Shown one piece after another: positions 28,001-36,439 of a DNA stretch of 64,000 bases. The notes below the pieces were generated by a model, which saw only the letters and a list, made by a program, of their open reading frames with translations, had not been told where the DNA came from and made no database searches. The first letter of the stretch is position 1. Each line of letters opens with the position of its first letter. Location: NCBI GenBank assembly GCA_959347315.1, contig OY365808.1:842975-906974 (forward strand), in the 5' to 3' direction. The DNA is from Bimastos eiseni. Lineage: Eukaryota > Annelida > Clitellata > Crassiclitellata > Lumbricidae. The position numbers were made by a program, and so were the translations under genes.

Positions 28001-31000
28001 CATTAAGTGCCAAACCAGAATTTTTATAAATCATGTTTTTTGATATCCATTCCTTGCAAATAAGTATGTTTCCATTCACACACTTATAATAAATCTTTAT
28101 AATATCTCTTTGATATTCTGAATACATATTGAAATTGGCTAAAAGATAGGTGGACTGAGGTAAGATCAGCTGATAAAACCAGAATACATATTAAACTTGT
28201 CCACCTGAATCTGAAAACATGAAATATATAAACAAACAAAATAAACAGACAACAAACGGAGGAACATTTTTCAGTAGCCTATGTTTACAAGTGTTCTACT
28301 GTCCTACACAAAGAAGATCATTGACTTTTAATAAATTAATGCAGAAAATTTTATCTAGTATTTATACTCTATTATACTTACATTTTTCATAATATGTTCA
28401 TATTGAATTCGTATGTTTCGCTCAACTAATTATTTTTTAATATTTCATTCACATTTATGTAAATATTTGCTCATTATTATTTAGGTCCAACGGATGACAA
28501 AGTAGATTGTCTATACAAAATATTGCTACTACAGTTTCCTGTTATTCTCTGGTCTTTTATCTGTCACTATCTAGACTGGCAATGGACGGAGATGAACCCG
28601 ATATTAAATTCTGATGAGATATTTTGTGGTAGATAAACAAGTCATCGTAGACTCACCCGATTCATTGTTATTTCGGGCGACCAAACAATGGCATGAATCA
28701 TTATTGTTACTGGACATTCCGATGGACAATGGCGCGATTATATACAAGTATGTCCATGTAAATATGTATCTATGTTTGTATTTGGACAATTACCATAGTG
28801 GTTCAAGTGGTCCACTTGGTGGTATAAGTGGTGGAGGTCGAAGTGGCCGAATTGGTGGAAGAGGTGGTAATTGAAGTGATCGTATTGGCGACAGAGATTG
28901 AAACATTAAGACTCGGATCTTGTGAACAGAATCGGCATGCATATAACTTTGGTAGTTGATAAGGATAAGAGATCCATATACATAGAGCACACACTGAACA
29001 GTACATACAAATAACAAAATCTATCTCTAATCAGTTCCACAGCTCTTACCATCTATCTACATGGAGAAGCGATATCTTCTGAGGACAAGAAATTCCTTCG
29101 TTTTTGTTCAATTCATTAATCACCAACTGAAGAACCCAAACAGAAATTCTAGACTGCAGATTTAAAAAAAATTGATATTTATCACTGGAGTGGTCTGTTA
29201 ACGGCAAATAATGACAATTTCCGCTTCACATAACACAGGCAGTTCTTCCAGGAGATCAAGATAAACGAGGCAATCGAACGGAGATCGATCATTGCAGACA
29301 GATGTATTATGTCTGGAAGTAAGGAACCGCAATGAGCGGAAGACACAACGGATTTGCCTCCGGAGACGTCGTGCAGAGCGGATTTGTATACATGAAGTCA
29401 TCTCAAAGCCTAAAGAAGCAAGAGTCTACTACTGAAGAAAACAGAAACAGAAGAATACAGTCTTCCACAAAGCATCAATAGTTGAAGCTTGGGATGAAGT
29501 GGCAAAAGGTAGACAATTATTAGATAAACAGCCACAATATGAGATTAGGATCCTTGACTCTTTAATTCTGTCAAGAAGCCCACATGAAACCCACGTAGGA
29601 GATCCATATTATCAAGTGGAATCCATACCATCAAGGGAACCCACATAGCATATCCATTCATACTGGATTAAGGTCCTTGACTTTACTCTGTCAACAAGCC
29701 CATATGGAACCCATACTGGAGATCCAAATTCTCATATGACACCTTCAGCCCACACGGGACACACCGTAATCGCGACTCCACATTCCAAAGTCCTACTCAA
29801 AAGCTAAGCAAAGGGCACTGGCTTATTCACGAGCGTCACTCAACTGTTATTGGGAATGATGGCACCATTCAACAGCATAACATAACAGAGGTCTATATAG
29901 ATTCAGGAGAATTGCGTCTGCGTGAGAACGTTAATATGACAGGGCTTTTTAAAAGCTTTGGCCAGAGGCAACTGATCGAAGAGACAAAAGCTTTGATCAG
30001 AGAGTCGACTGTGAACAATAGATCCATCAGGGCAGACAGTAATGGCAGATGCTTCATCATCATCGGCCTCTCCCCATTCACTCCAGATGACTTCCTGTTC
30101 CTGACTTCCCCGGATTGTGTTGGGTCAACCCAAAGGCCTTCTATCAGCTGAGGGAAAGGTCAAGCGATAGAGCCCGTAATTTTCATCCCAGCGATTTCAT
30201 GCAATTTCGACAAGGATTGAGACTGACAAGAGAGAAATAATGAAGATTGAGCCAATGATTAGCGGACAGACGACCACAGCCACACAAGCCGTTCGTGCTC
30301 TGCAACCAGAAAACCAGACGATAGTAGATGTGCAACGGTAGGAAAAAAGAATCCTACAATGGAATCCAGAAACAGCAATTAATGATTTCTCATTAAGAAT
30401 AAAAGAAACAATGAAAAATTCAGCACCTGAACTCATCGTTTCCTCTGTACATCTAAAAAAAACCGCCGATGGATTATAGTCAGTGAGTCTGATTCTTCTT
30501 CAGTCTTTTACCAATGACCAGATTTGTGAAATGAACTCCTTCTTGTCTTCCCTCCTTTCTCTTAAACTCTTTCTGTCGTTCGCTTTCCTCTTTGTAGTTG
30601 CATAAGGTTCTCCTTTGTCCAGATCACTCAGCATGTTCAGTCTTTTCCTTCCACTTGTTGCCTTCCCCAGCATCCTTCCCTCCAGTAGGCCTACTGTCAG
30701 CAGCAGACCCCTTTTCGGAATAACTTTTTATCATGCTCGGTGTTTCCTGTAGCAAACCCTCTGTTTCCCTACTCTCTCCAGTCAGTACCTTCCCGTTCTT
30801 CACCCTTTCTGTCCAACCAATTTTCATAATTTTCCTCCAGACAAATATAATGATTATTGGGTAAATGTTTTTATACTGAGAGGCATAGGGGTACCCAAAC
30901 TGACAACTCATCTCCTCCAACTCCATATCCGCCTGATTTCTGGAGATTGCGATTAATCTGGGTGGAGTCTGGCTTAACGACATTAATTGCTGTAAGTTAT

Positions 31001-34000
31001 TCTATGGAAGTGGCAAATGTACATGTGGTTTTAAAGTTAAGCAGAGACTGAATTCTGCAAAAGTCAAGGACATTTGTTAAGTAATGACTGCTGGGAAAGA
31101 GGGTGCATTACTTGAATTACTTGTTTTGGGCAGACTTAAGTAGGAACAGGAGAGTTTCAAGAATAGAGTCCGTGGAATTCCGCAAGCGAGATGGAGACAA
31201 AGTGAGATAAGAGATAGGCCTAGGACCGAATTCAGAGTAGGGCAGTCAGTGATCCCACACGAAGCAATAAAGTCTGTGGTGTATACTATGTCATGATTAA
31301 TTGTAAGCAAGACGATTGAATATCAAGGAGACAACAAGAAAATTGTTGACGAGAGATGGAGAGAGAGATGACAAGAAACCAGTGCATTGCAGAGCGATGT
31401 GGGTAGGATTATCGTTGAAAACCATTTCCATGAAACATACTGATGTGAGTTAAAGAGCTGCAGGTAAGTCAGACAGCCATTTATTAGTGAACATCGGCTG
31501 AGCCAATCTGAACAAAAATGGAAGGTAAGAAACACGCCGGCGGTTAGAAAGAATTTCTTTATCAAGTGTAGCCTTCTTGATAAGAGGAGTGACTGGAGAG
31601 TGTTCCAAGGGGAGAGGGGAAGACAAAGAAGTGATTGATTGTATTCTTACTAAGTTGTTAGTGATGGGAACAAGGACAGATGCGCAGTTATTCTGCTGTA
31701 AGGCAAACATACATGTAGGTTCATGTTGGTCAGCAAGTGATTTTGACAGACAGAATATATATCGGTCTCTAACGCGGATGGGAACAGAGATAGCGAGAAG
31801 CACACGGAACAACCAACAACACGGCACCGAAAGCAATGCGTACAAAGACCCATCATCCATCCATCGATTAGCTTATAACAGTATGAGTTGATACGGCAAT
31901 CACTTCTCTTATCAAGTCCATTCAACGATTCGTTATTTCCACAAACATTCATCCCACAGATCAACGCATTTCGCCAGCAATTATTCAAACAACTCGATAT
32001 TTCTTTTTAGATTTATAGCCCCACATTCAGCTCTGTGCTGCAATTCTTTCACCCACCACAAATGCTTGGACAAAAGAAGAAAATAGATGACAAGGTCAAG
32101 ACATTCGCAAGACGAACACAACACTGTACGTCATCGGCCACTGACTCCGAATTCACGGAATAAATATTTACCGCAGGAAAATTATTGATGACCCAATGAA
32201 GAATCGCTTTCGTGAATAACCAGACCAATATTTGCGTAACCAAAATCACCATCGTTTCTACACAACGGAACAGCCATTATGTCCGAAATGAAAATGGAAC
32301 ACGAACGGAACAGACAATGATTAGGCTTTTATTAAAGGACGGAACGTCGTCCATATCGGAATGGTTCTTAATATCTTATTTATGTCCAGGGGCCGTCGTC
32401 GAAGCAATCGGAGAAATCCTACTCTATTGGAAGTGGAAGATGGATGGGAAACCGTTAAATATTATGTGCTGACGCGGCAAATATTTGACCAGGAAGCAAT
32501 GAATTGTAAAGGATCATCTCTCCACCGTCAAACAACTGTTCGGAAAAAGGTTTCCGGTCGTGGTGTAGGTATTCCGATGTACCACAAACGACATCAATTT
32601 GTCTTCCAGCTAAGTAAAGATTTACATTCTCTCACGTGTGCCCTTATCTACCCGACTTTCTGTGATAGTAATTGTAAGCAGTGTTGGGAACGAGACCAAA
32701 ATCTCGAGACCAAGACCGTGAGGTCCAAGACCAAGACCAAGACTGGGTGGTCCGAGACCAAGACCAAAACCGAGGGTCCGAGACCAAGACCAAGACTCTT
32801 TTTTGTAAACAATTCAATTTATTAAGACGCTAAAACGGAATTAGACGCTTAAAGCATTAATTTTATTGCTGAACAATACTAATCTTAATAATGGTCCAGA
32901 AAACAGTTTTACTGTCTGAACCTTTGCAGGTTCAGCCCTTGGCTTTGGCCTAAGAATTGTTCAGATGTCTTAAAGTATTCACCTATCCTATACTGTAAGT
33001 AATTTATAGTGTGATCACTATAAATTACTTACAGTATAGGATAGGTGAATACTTTAAGACATCTGAACAAGTAGATTAACGTTCCTTTTGAACGGTGTAG
33101 GCCTATACTTGTACTCGGAATTGTAGGTTAACAGTGACTACACGAGGCCGAGCACATAATTATCAGATTGTTCCAAAGCCTTGAAATTTGTGAAAGCAAA
33201 TTTTGAAATGGCTGATTCCATTGCAAATGCATTTTTTCCCCATAGTAACGTGTATATAGATGGTCAGTACTCAGCACGTCATAAATCGATAAAAAATCGC
33301 AAAGGGCCTAAACATCTGGTGTCTCTAATAATCGAAAATAACTGACAAATATATAAAAATTGCTCTTATACGGCAAATGACCAAGAACACTAACCTAATA
33401 CGGAGACAAACCCAAGACTGTTCCTTTAAGAAAAAGACCAAGACCGTCTTGAGACCACATCCCTGATTTTAGAGTACATTTGTATTGATCCTCTTCGTAT
33501 GTCTATGTTAATTTGTACTCTTCTATTCCTTCCGTGTCTATATTTTCCTCTACTTTTACTTTGTATGGCAATATTAATTTTTATTGCTTTATTTCTGTTA
33601 GTCTGTAGATGTTCCTGTATTTTTTCTTTGCATCTCAATATTAATTTTTATTATCTGTTTCTTTCTGAGTCTATTGCTGTATTTACACTTTGTATTGGAG
33701 TACCAAGCATCATTCTGTGTGACCTGACTGTGGTGAAAAAGGTTTATTTATGAAACTGCCAAAGATACAAAACTGTGATAATAATATTGACAATAATAAC
33801 AATGATAACTAAGGCTGTGGAAGTTAACGATAAATTAATCGTTAAATACATTTTACAATTAAATTTGTTTTAAACGATTAATTGAAGACTGCCTGTTATA
33901 TTCACCCCACCTCAGTTCCCTGTGAGAGACTTTTTTCGTTCAGTCGGTTATAATGTCAACAAAAGACGTTGGTTGCTCACTTATAGCAGTGTTAACATTC

Positions 34001-36187
34001 TGGTTTGTTTAAATAACTCGTTAAAGAAACATATTTTAACTGAAAAAGTCTACCAACATGAACAAATAACTACTAACTAACTACTAACTAATAATAGAGA
34101 TTAATAAAATTATTAGAGAAAAAACAAAGAATAATGTTAATTTCGTATTTCTCATTAATTAATAGTATTGGAATTCGTTTATTTAGCAACCAAACATAGG
34201 CAAAGAACAAAATGCATGATAGAGAAAAAAACAGCAAAGTTAGACTGGCCAGGAGGCCCAATTAGGGATCAACATTGTTCCCGCTAGTTAGGGCCACCTG
34301 GAAGTTGCAACAACTAAACAAAACAGATATTTTTGCCAACACTTCGGTAAATCAGGTGGAAAAGTAACAGCTTGCAAATGCATGTCCTGCCATAAACCCA
34401 ACAATTTTCATTTCATGACAATGCTTAACTAAGAGACATACTATACAAAAATATATGTAACAATTGTGCAGCCTTCTAAATCAGCAATAATTGAAAAAAA
34501 ATAAAAATGTAGGGATTCTGGATAACATCATGCTCACCCTCTCTCCACCAGTATATCCTCACCCAATGTAGTAACAAAAACGCTCCAACTGACTGAAGGT
34601 AAAAGGAAGAGAGAAAGTTGCCTTCGTAGATGTGTTACTCTTATCTCATATCCTCCAAGATATACGTCCTCCATCTATATCTAAATTGGTATTTATTCAG
34701 GCTATGACGAATTGATGAGGAAATTAATGGGGAAACACTTAATTATATCTAACTATTAATGCTAAGTAGTGTTAATACTCATAATAATAGTTAAAATAAT
34801 AATAATAGTAATAAAAATACTAATAGCAATAGAAACAAATGCAATAATAACAATAATAATAATAATAATACTAACAATAGTAAACTGAGGGAGGACACAG
34901 AAAGCAATTTTTTTGCATGAGTTCAAAGTGCATAGAATCATAGATAGATGGATAGATAGATAGATGGAACAATGGATGGATGGATGGATGGAACAATGGA
35001 TGGATGGATGGATGGAACAATGGATGGATGGAACAATGGATGGATGGATGGAACAATGGATGGATGGATACATGGAGATGGATGGATGGATGGAACAATG
35101 GATGGATGGATGGATGGATGGATGGAACAATGGATGGATGGATGGATAAATTGCTCAAATCTTCAACAGGAGATAGCAGGCAATCCGATGAGTGAGAGTA
35201 TATCAACTAACCTTCACCACAGATGTCTACAGCGATGCCTTTATCTAGCTCCTCTATTCCTTTTATGTACAACTCTATGGCTTGTGCTTTATGACCAACT
35301 GCAAATAACACAACGAATCTATGCTGTAGATATGTACATCAAAGGATTCTCCATGAAGTGTATACATGTATCAAAATGCATCAATGAAAAGTTATAAGAG
35401 TGCCAAGCATACCATAAGCTATAAGAAAGTCAAGCATACCATAAGCTATTAGAATGTCAAGCATACCATAAGCTATAAGAGTGCCAAGCATACCATAAGC
35501 TATAAGAGTGCCAAGCATACCATAAGCTATAAGAGTGCCAAGCATTGACATTTTCCTGTGTAAAATGTGTAGTACGAAGTCTAAGAGCTTAGCTCAAGGC
35601 AACTACAAAGGACTTCATTCTAATACACGAATACTTACTTACCTATTCATTTATAGTTCGAGGAAGAATACAGAATTTCCATTCATGAGTAATTCACTTA
35701 AATTCAGGCTCCTCTGATCACTGTAGATTATGGATTTCTTACCTCTTTCTTTTTCGTCCAACTTAAGAGCTTTCGAGATGTATTCAAAGGCCTTGCGATG
35801 ATGGTGCTTCTGTTTGGCGAGGGCAGGTTCAGCCGGAGGCAACAGCGAGCCCCCACCCGACCTCACCGGCGTTCCAGGAAGCGACGCCCTCTCCCTCTCC
35901 ACTAAAGATGTTGGGCGGCCGTATTCAACGGACCGGCAAGCGAGCCCAGGTGAGGAGGTAGCCCGGTAGGCCTCCTTGGCCCTCACCGGTAGGGCATGGA
36001 CACTCACCCGACATACCATTGTCAGCAAGATCCACAACTGGAAGGCGATAAAGCGAATCACGTTAAACAGCAAAATTACCGGCTGCGCAAACAGACGGAC
36101 GTTCCTACGGTGAACGGACTGACTCTCGTTGTCTGTCTGCGGTTTTGTTTTCGCCACCTGCTTCTTGCGGCCAAATATTCGGCCCAT
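5664..36187 (-). CDS. SPAST: Spastin, microtubule-severing AAA ATPase (complete gene, 15 coding exons)
   Basis: Spastin uses ATP to pull tubulin C-terminal tails through a hexameric pore and so severs microtubules; ESCRT-III partners recruit it through its MIT domain. Exons in coding order: 36187-35743, 35298-35212, 27220-27137, 17774-17572, 14818-14698, 12765-12701, 12050-11976, 11670-11599, 11136-11061, 10637-10546, 9687-9608, 8938-8816, 8413-8343, 7258-7218, 5786-5664. All junctions have GT/AG in consistent phases and sum to 1758 bases (585 residues; human spastin has 616). Visible parts: hydrophobic hairpin about residues 34-58, MIT about 128-205, linker 206-300, Walker A GPPGNGKT about 351-358, Walker B VIFIDEVD about 406-413, sensor GATNRP, arginine-finger pair in AVLRRF, C-terminus ending DFGDLSL. 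The start at 36187 has a good context (AAAATGG); in-frame ATGs at 36220 and 36322 are possible longer starts. Introns hold two hAT-type elements, a SINE, a foldback element and LINE pieces. Confidence 0.97.
6240..7075 (+). mobile_element. CR1/L2-type LINE 3' fragment (ORF2 C-terminus plus 3' tail)
   Basis: Degenerate reverse-transcriptase ORF2 C-terminus with family words [29 protein letters not shown] and [13 protein letters not shown], then in another frame [10 protein letters not shown]. At least two frameshifts. The 3' tail (about 6935-7075) with GACCTTTGGACAACCC and TAGTGAATAAGC recurs elsewhere in the window. It sits in spastin intron 14, antisense to the gene. 5'-truncated and inactive. 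Confidence 0.85.
7218..7258 (-). CDS. SPAST: Spastin exon 14: 41-base micro-exon
   Basis: Encodes (E)[13 protein letters not shown] between a TTTCAG acceptor and a GTAAGA donor. It aligns to the short variable segment after PIREL in human spastin. Identification rests on position, splice sites and phase (1 in, 0 out). Confidence 0.85.
7780..7925 (+). mobile_element. LINE ORF2 C-terminal fragment
   Basis: Weak remnant reading like the C-terminus of a CR1/L2 ORF2 ([20 protein letters not shown]). Very diverged. Confidence 0.4.
8343..8413 (-). CDS. SPAST: Spastin exon 13: small AAA subdomain
   Basis: Encodes [20 protein letters not shown] and PIR. The motif [15 protein letters not shown] is a family hallmark (sensor 2 region). 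Confidence 0.96.
8816..8938 (-). CDS. SPAST: Spastin exon 12: arginine fingers and small subdomain
   Basis: Encodes [20 protein letters not shown] and then [20 protein letters not shown]. The donor is a non-standard GTCATA after CCAG; it is required by phase to join the [10 protein letters not shown] exon. Confidence 0.93.
9110..9375. repeat. Diverged repeat rich in GAGTACT/GAGTAC words
   Basis: Runs of CGAGTAnT words at both ends, with a terminal CCGAGTTTCGG. A related piece lies at 17455-17530 (CCGAATTTCGG). Probably two copies of one non-autonomous DNA element, both in spastin introns. Confidence 0.4.
9608..9687 (-). CDS. SPAST: Spastin exon 11: sensor 1
   Basis: Encodes [20 protein letters not shown] and LDDAVL, with the first arginine finger split across the junction. 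Confidence 0.95.
10546..10637 (-). CDS. SPAST: Spastin exon 10: Walker B
   Basis: Completes [20 protein letters not shown] and continues [11 protein letters not shown]. The Glu of DEVD is the catalytic residue that activates water. Confidence 0.95.
10685..10750 (-). mobile_element. LINE 3'-tail fragment
   Basis: Reverse-complement copy of the LINE tail seen at 6935-7035: CACGAGTGCTGCGTCGAGTC followed by AGAAGGGCTGTC. Confidence 0.45.
11061..11136 (-). CDS. SPAST: Spastin exon 9: pore region and Walker B start
   Basis: Encodes [20 protein letters not shown] and SVIFI, with the first base of the Walker B aspartate codon at the 3' end. Confidence 0.95.
11295..11482 (+). mobile_element. L2-type LINE 3' end
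   Basis: Reads [15 protein letters not shown] (the ORF2 C-terminal WNSLP motif) and ends in the recurring tail GGCGCTATATAAAT. Lies in the intron between spastin exons 9 and 8. Confidence 0.55.
11499..11552. repeat. (AT)n microsatellite
   Basis: About 54 bases of pure AT alternation, immediately downstream of the LINE tail and about 50 bases beyond spastin exon 8. Confidence 0.95.
11599..11670 (-). CDS. SPAST: Spastin exon 8: AAA domain before pore loop 1
   Basis: 24 codons, [20 protein letters not shown] and then TSKY. Human spastin has Ala where His stands in AHES and Asn where Gly stands in FFGIS; the rest is nearly identical. Confidence 0.95.
11706..11815. repeat. Trinucleotide CAT/CGT/CAC array
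   Basis: Imperfect array of CAT, CGT and CAC triplets. Open frames here (poly-Asp/Gly) are artefacts. Confidence 0.9.
11976..12050 (-). CDS. SPAST: Spastin exon 7: Walker A
   Basis: 25 codons in phase 0, including [14 protein letters not shown]. The lysine of GNGKT binds the ATP phosphates. Confidence 0.96.
12701..12765 (-). CDS. SPAST: Spastin exon 6: AAA domain
   Basis: Encodes (A)[20 protein letters not shown] followed by E, the N-terminal part of the AAA large subdomain. The acceptor is TTTCCAG and the donor GTGAGA. Confidence 0.95.
12885..12990 (-). mobile_element. LINE 3'-tail fragment
   Basis: Reverse complement of the LINE tail: TAATCGTAGTCTCCAAACTT, then words for CCAAGTGCTGG and GGTTGTC. 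Same family as 6935-7075. Confidence 0.5.
14698..14818 (-). CDS. SPAST: Spastin exon 5: linker to AAA domain
   Basis: Encodes [20 protein letters not shown] and then the [12 protein letters not shown] segment, the classic lead-in helix of the spastin AAA domain. Enters in phase 0 and leaves in phase 1. Confidence 0.95.
15850..15910. repeat. TA/TACA-rich microsatellite
   Basis: Alternating TATA and CATA words. A pure (AT)n tract lies at 16062-16095. No gene is seen between 14819 and 17571. Confidence 0.85.
16290..16400 (+). mobile_element. LINE 3'-tail fragment
   Basis: Carries ACCTTTGGACAACCCCTCTG and CAGCGCTCGTGAATAAGC, the same tail as at 6960-7035. Confidence 0.55.
17572..17774 (-). CDS. 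SPAST: Spastin exon 4: linker / microtubule-binding region
   Basis: 67 codons, Ser/Pro/basic-rich, containing [10 protein letters not shown], which matches the conserved LTHxSNxLPR patch of vertebrate spastin linkers. The donor GTCTAA is weak, but it is the only one that joins in phase to exon 5. A hAT-like repeat fragment abuts the exon at 17455-17530. Confidence 0.85.
18045..18295. repeat. Three-copy tandem repeat separated by TA tracts
   Basis: A unit of roughly 80-100 bases (TACTACACCGGCAGCCGCTG, then CATATGA and a TGCTTAT end) is repeated at about 18090, 18166 and 18252, with TA microsatellite between copies. Lies in spastin intron 3. Confidence 0.7.
18977..19036. repeat. (TGTC)n microsatellite
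   Basis: Fifteen or so near-perfect TGTC units. A smaller block lies at 19262-19312 and a CT/TGTC block at 19843-19892. Confidence 0.95.
20205..20455. repeat. Imperfect (AAT)n microsatellite
   Basis: About 250 bases of AAT-derived triplets just upstream of the hAT element. Confidence 0.9.
20518..23221 (-). mobile_element. hAT DNA transposon, GTF2IRD2-like, with decayed transposase
   Basis: Terminal inverted repeats CAGGGATGGCCAACC (20518) and the complement of CAGGGGTGGCCAACC (ending 23221) match at 14 of 15 bases. The flanking octamers ATCTTTGT and ATCTACGT fit an aged 8-bp target duplication (6 of 8). The element is 2704 bp long and carries a minus-strand transposase relic. It sits in spastin intron 3, in the same orientation as the gene. 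Confidence 0.9.
21089..22812 (-). pseudogene. hAT transposase relic (GTF2IRD2/ZBED-like)
   Basis: Segments in order: a BED-like zinc finger (LCLVCNDK then LKRHYETRH, 22812-22438); the RNase-H-like core (22484-21504) with [29 protein letters not shown] and KVRWLSRG; a helical part (21567-21340); and the C-terminal dimerisation domain (21298-21089) with [16 protein letters not shown]. The segments lie in different frames: breaks fall near 22450, 21560 and 21350, so no intact transposase is encoded. Family: hAT transposases related to vertebrate GTF2IRD2 and SCAND3-type domesticated genes. Codon-level decay agrees with the imperfect target duplication. Confidence 0.88.
23430..23621 (-). mobile_element. 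tRNA-derived SINE
   Basis: Read on the minus strand it starts GGGTCGTGGTGGCGTAGTGG. It contains an A-box-like TGGCGTAGTGGG (23612-23601) and a perfect B box GGTTCGAACC (23569-23560) at tRNA-like spacing. It then continues about 130 bases beyond the tRNA-like head. Not a functional tRNA gene: no intact cloverleaf or 3' acceptor pairing is seen. Confidence 0.7.
23656..23800. mobile_element. Foldback element with 9-bp flanking direct repeats
   Basis: Arms of about 61 bases (23657-23717 and 23741-23801) are reverse complements with a few mismatches; the loop is 23 bases. CACTCTGAT flanks both sides (23647-23655 and 23801-23809), as expected of a 9-bp target duplication. 9-bp duplications are typical of Mutator-like elements; the class assignment is inference. 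Confidence 0.75.
23810..26345. other. Spastin intron 3 sequence without recognised gene
   Basis: AT-rich intron. A LINE-type tail in reverse orientation (CCTTTATCCAGGCTTG near 25863) recurs near 47965, and its complement (CCAGTCCCAAGCCTG) at 43775, 47517 and 48411. No coding exon is recognised. Confidence 0.5.
26360..26800 (+). repeat. Repeat with internal duplication (TGCACTTGCACA.. and ..CTATTCACTCGA)
   Basis: Begins with TATATAAATAAAGAGAAAA and TCTGTCTGTGTGTC. The words TTGCACA, TTTTA and GCTATTCACTCGA recur in the same order at about 26427-26462 and 26720-26750. Possibly a Helentron-like or other non-autonomous element; not classified with confidence. Confidence 0.4.
27137..27220 (-). 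CDS. SPAST: Spastin exon 3: MIT domain end
   Basis: Encodes [20 protein letters not shown] and a few more residues, the third MIT helix. The acceptor is TTATCAG and the donor GTAAGC. Phases are 1 and 1. Confidence 0.94.
27655..32670. other. Spastin intron 2 without recognised gene
   Basis: AT-rich intron. Notable contents: a GGTGG/AGTGG low-complexity stretch (28796-28900); an imperfect duplication of about 75 bases (about 29550-29620 and 29665-29735, sharing CCTTGACT, TCTGTCAA and AAGCCCA words); a LINE tail (29795-29830, minus); and a possible LINE endonuclease-like fragment at 29912-30080 ([13 protein letters not shown]). No gene is called. Confidence 0.5.
32679..33465. mobile_element. 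Non-autonomous hAT-like element with GAGACCAAGACC repeats
   Basis: Left end CAGTGTTGGGAACGAGACC, right end complement CAGGGATGTGGTCTCAAG. Both ends carry short GACCAAGACC repeats pointing inward. Flanking octamers ATTGTAAG and ATTTTAGA agree at 5 of 8. No transposase inside. Contains the perfect palindrome at 32957-33070. Confidence 0.55.
32957..33070. repeat. Perfect 55-bp-arm palindrome
   Basis: Arms 32957-33011 and 33016-33070 are perfect reverse complements over 55 bases, with a 4-base loop (TGAT). Perfection of the arms implies recent origin or gene-conversion maintenance. Confidence 0.95.
34925..35152. repeat. (GGAT)n satellite with interspersed GGAACAAT
   Basis: About 230 bases of GGAT units broken at intervals by GGAACAAT, about 60 bases inside the intron from spastin exon 2. 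Its open frames (WMDG or IHPS repeats) are artefacts. Confidence 0.95.
35212..35298 (-). CDS. SPAST: Spastin exon 2: MIT domain middle
   Basis: Encodes [20 protein letters not shown] and the following residues, the second MIT helix. The exon is entered and left in phase 1. The GGAT satellite array ends about 60 bases beyond its donor. Confidence 0.95.
35394..35545. repeat. 27-bp minisatellite
   Basis: Five to six copies of a 27-base unit containing GCCAAGCATACCATAAGCT, in spastin intron 1 between exons 1 and 2. Confidence 0.9.
35743..36187 (-). CDS. SPAST: Spastin exon 1: membrane hairpin and start of MIT domain
   Basis: 148 codons plus one base, ending GAAAGAG before GTAAG. A basic N-terminus (MGRIFGRKK) precedes a hydrophobic stretch ([17 protein letters not shown] and onward), then a Pro/Ser/Arg-rich spacer and the first MIT helix ([17 protein letters not shown]). 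The region is CpG-rich compared with its surroundings, as expected for a TATA-less promoter and first exon. Confidence 0.93.
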
Positions 36188-36439
36188 TTTGACAACGACT
36201 ACCGGCTTCCTGTGTGGCATCGATCGCCCGTCCGCCGTGGCTACGATGACGCTAATCGCCAGACACTCATCGGCAACGCAACGCCTTTGTATGATAAACA
36301 CGAGCACAAGAAACGGTGACATCACCACGCAGCCTTCCTATGGCGCGCCGATAGCACCGGAATTCTCTAACTGGATCGACGTTAGCGTAATACTGGCCGT
36401 TTCCGCTGGGCAATATGCTATACAAATTCATGGCAAATA

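Noticed and set aside
29912..30151. Possible LINE endonuclease fragment ([13 protein letters not shown])
   Set aside because: Only one short family-like phrase; the rest does not match, so it is noted but not called.
30624..30983. 119-residue minus-strand open frame
   Set aside because: No domain; not compatible with spastin phases; intron sequence.
33809..34190. Possible further DNA element (TTAACGAT/ATCGTTAA palindrome)
   Set aside because: Clear termini and flanking duplication could not be found.
34762..35397. Open frames with IHPS or WMDG repeats
   Set aside because: Readings of the GGAT satellite; part of a spastin intron.
35394..35545. CRISPR-like regular repeat (27 bp)
   Set aside because: Units are directly abutting without unique spacers, in an animal intron; it is a minisatellite.
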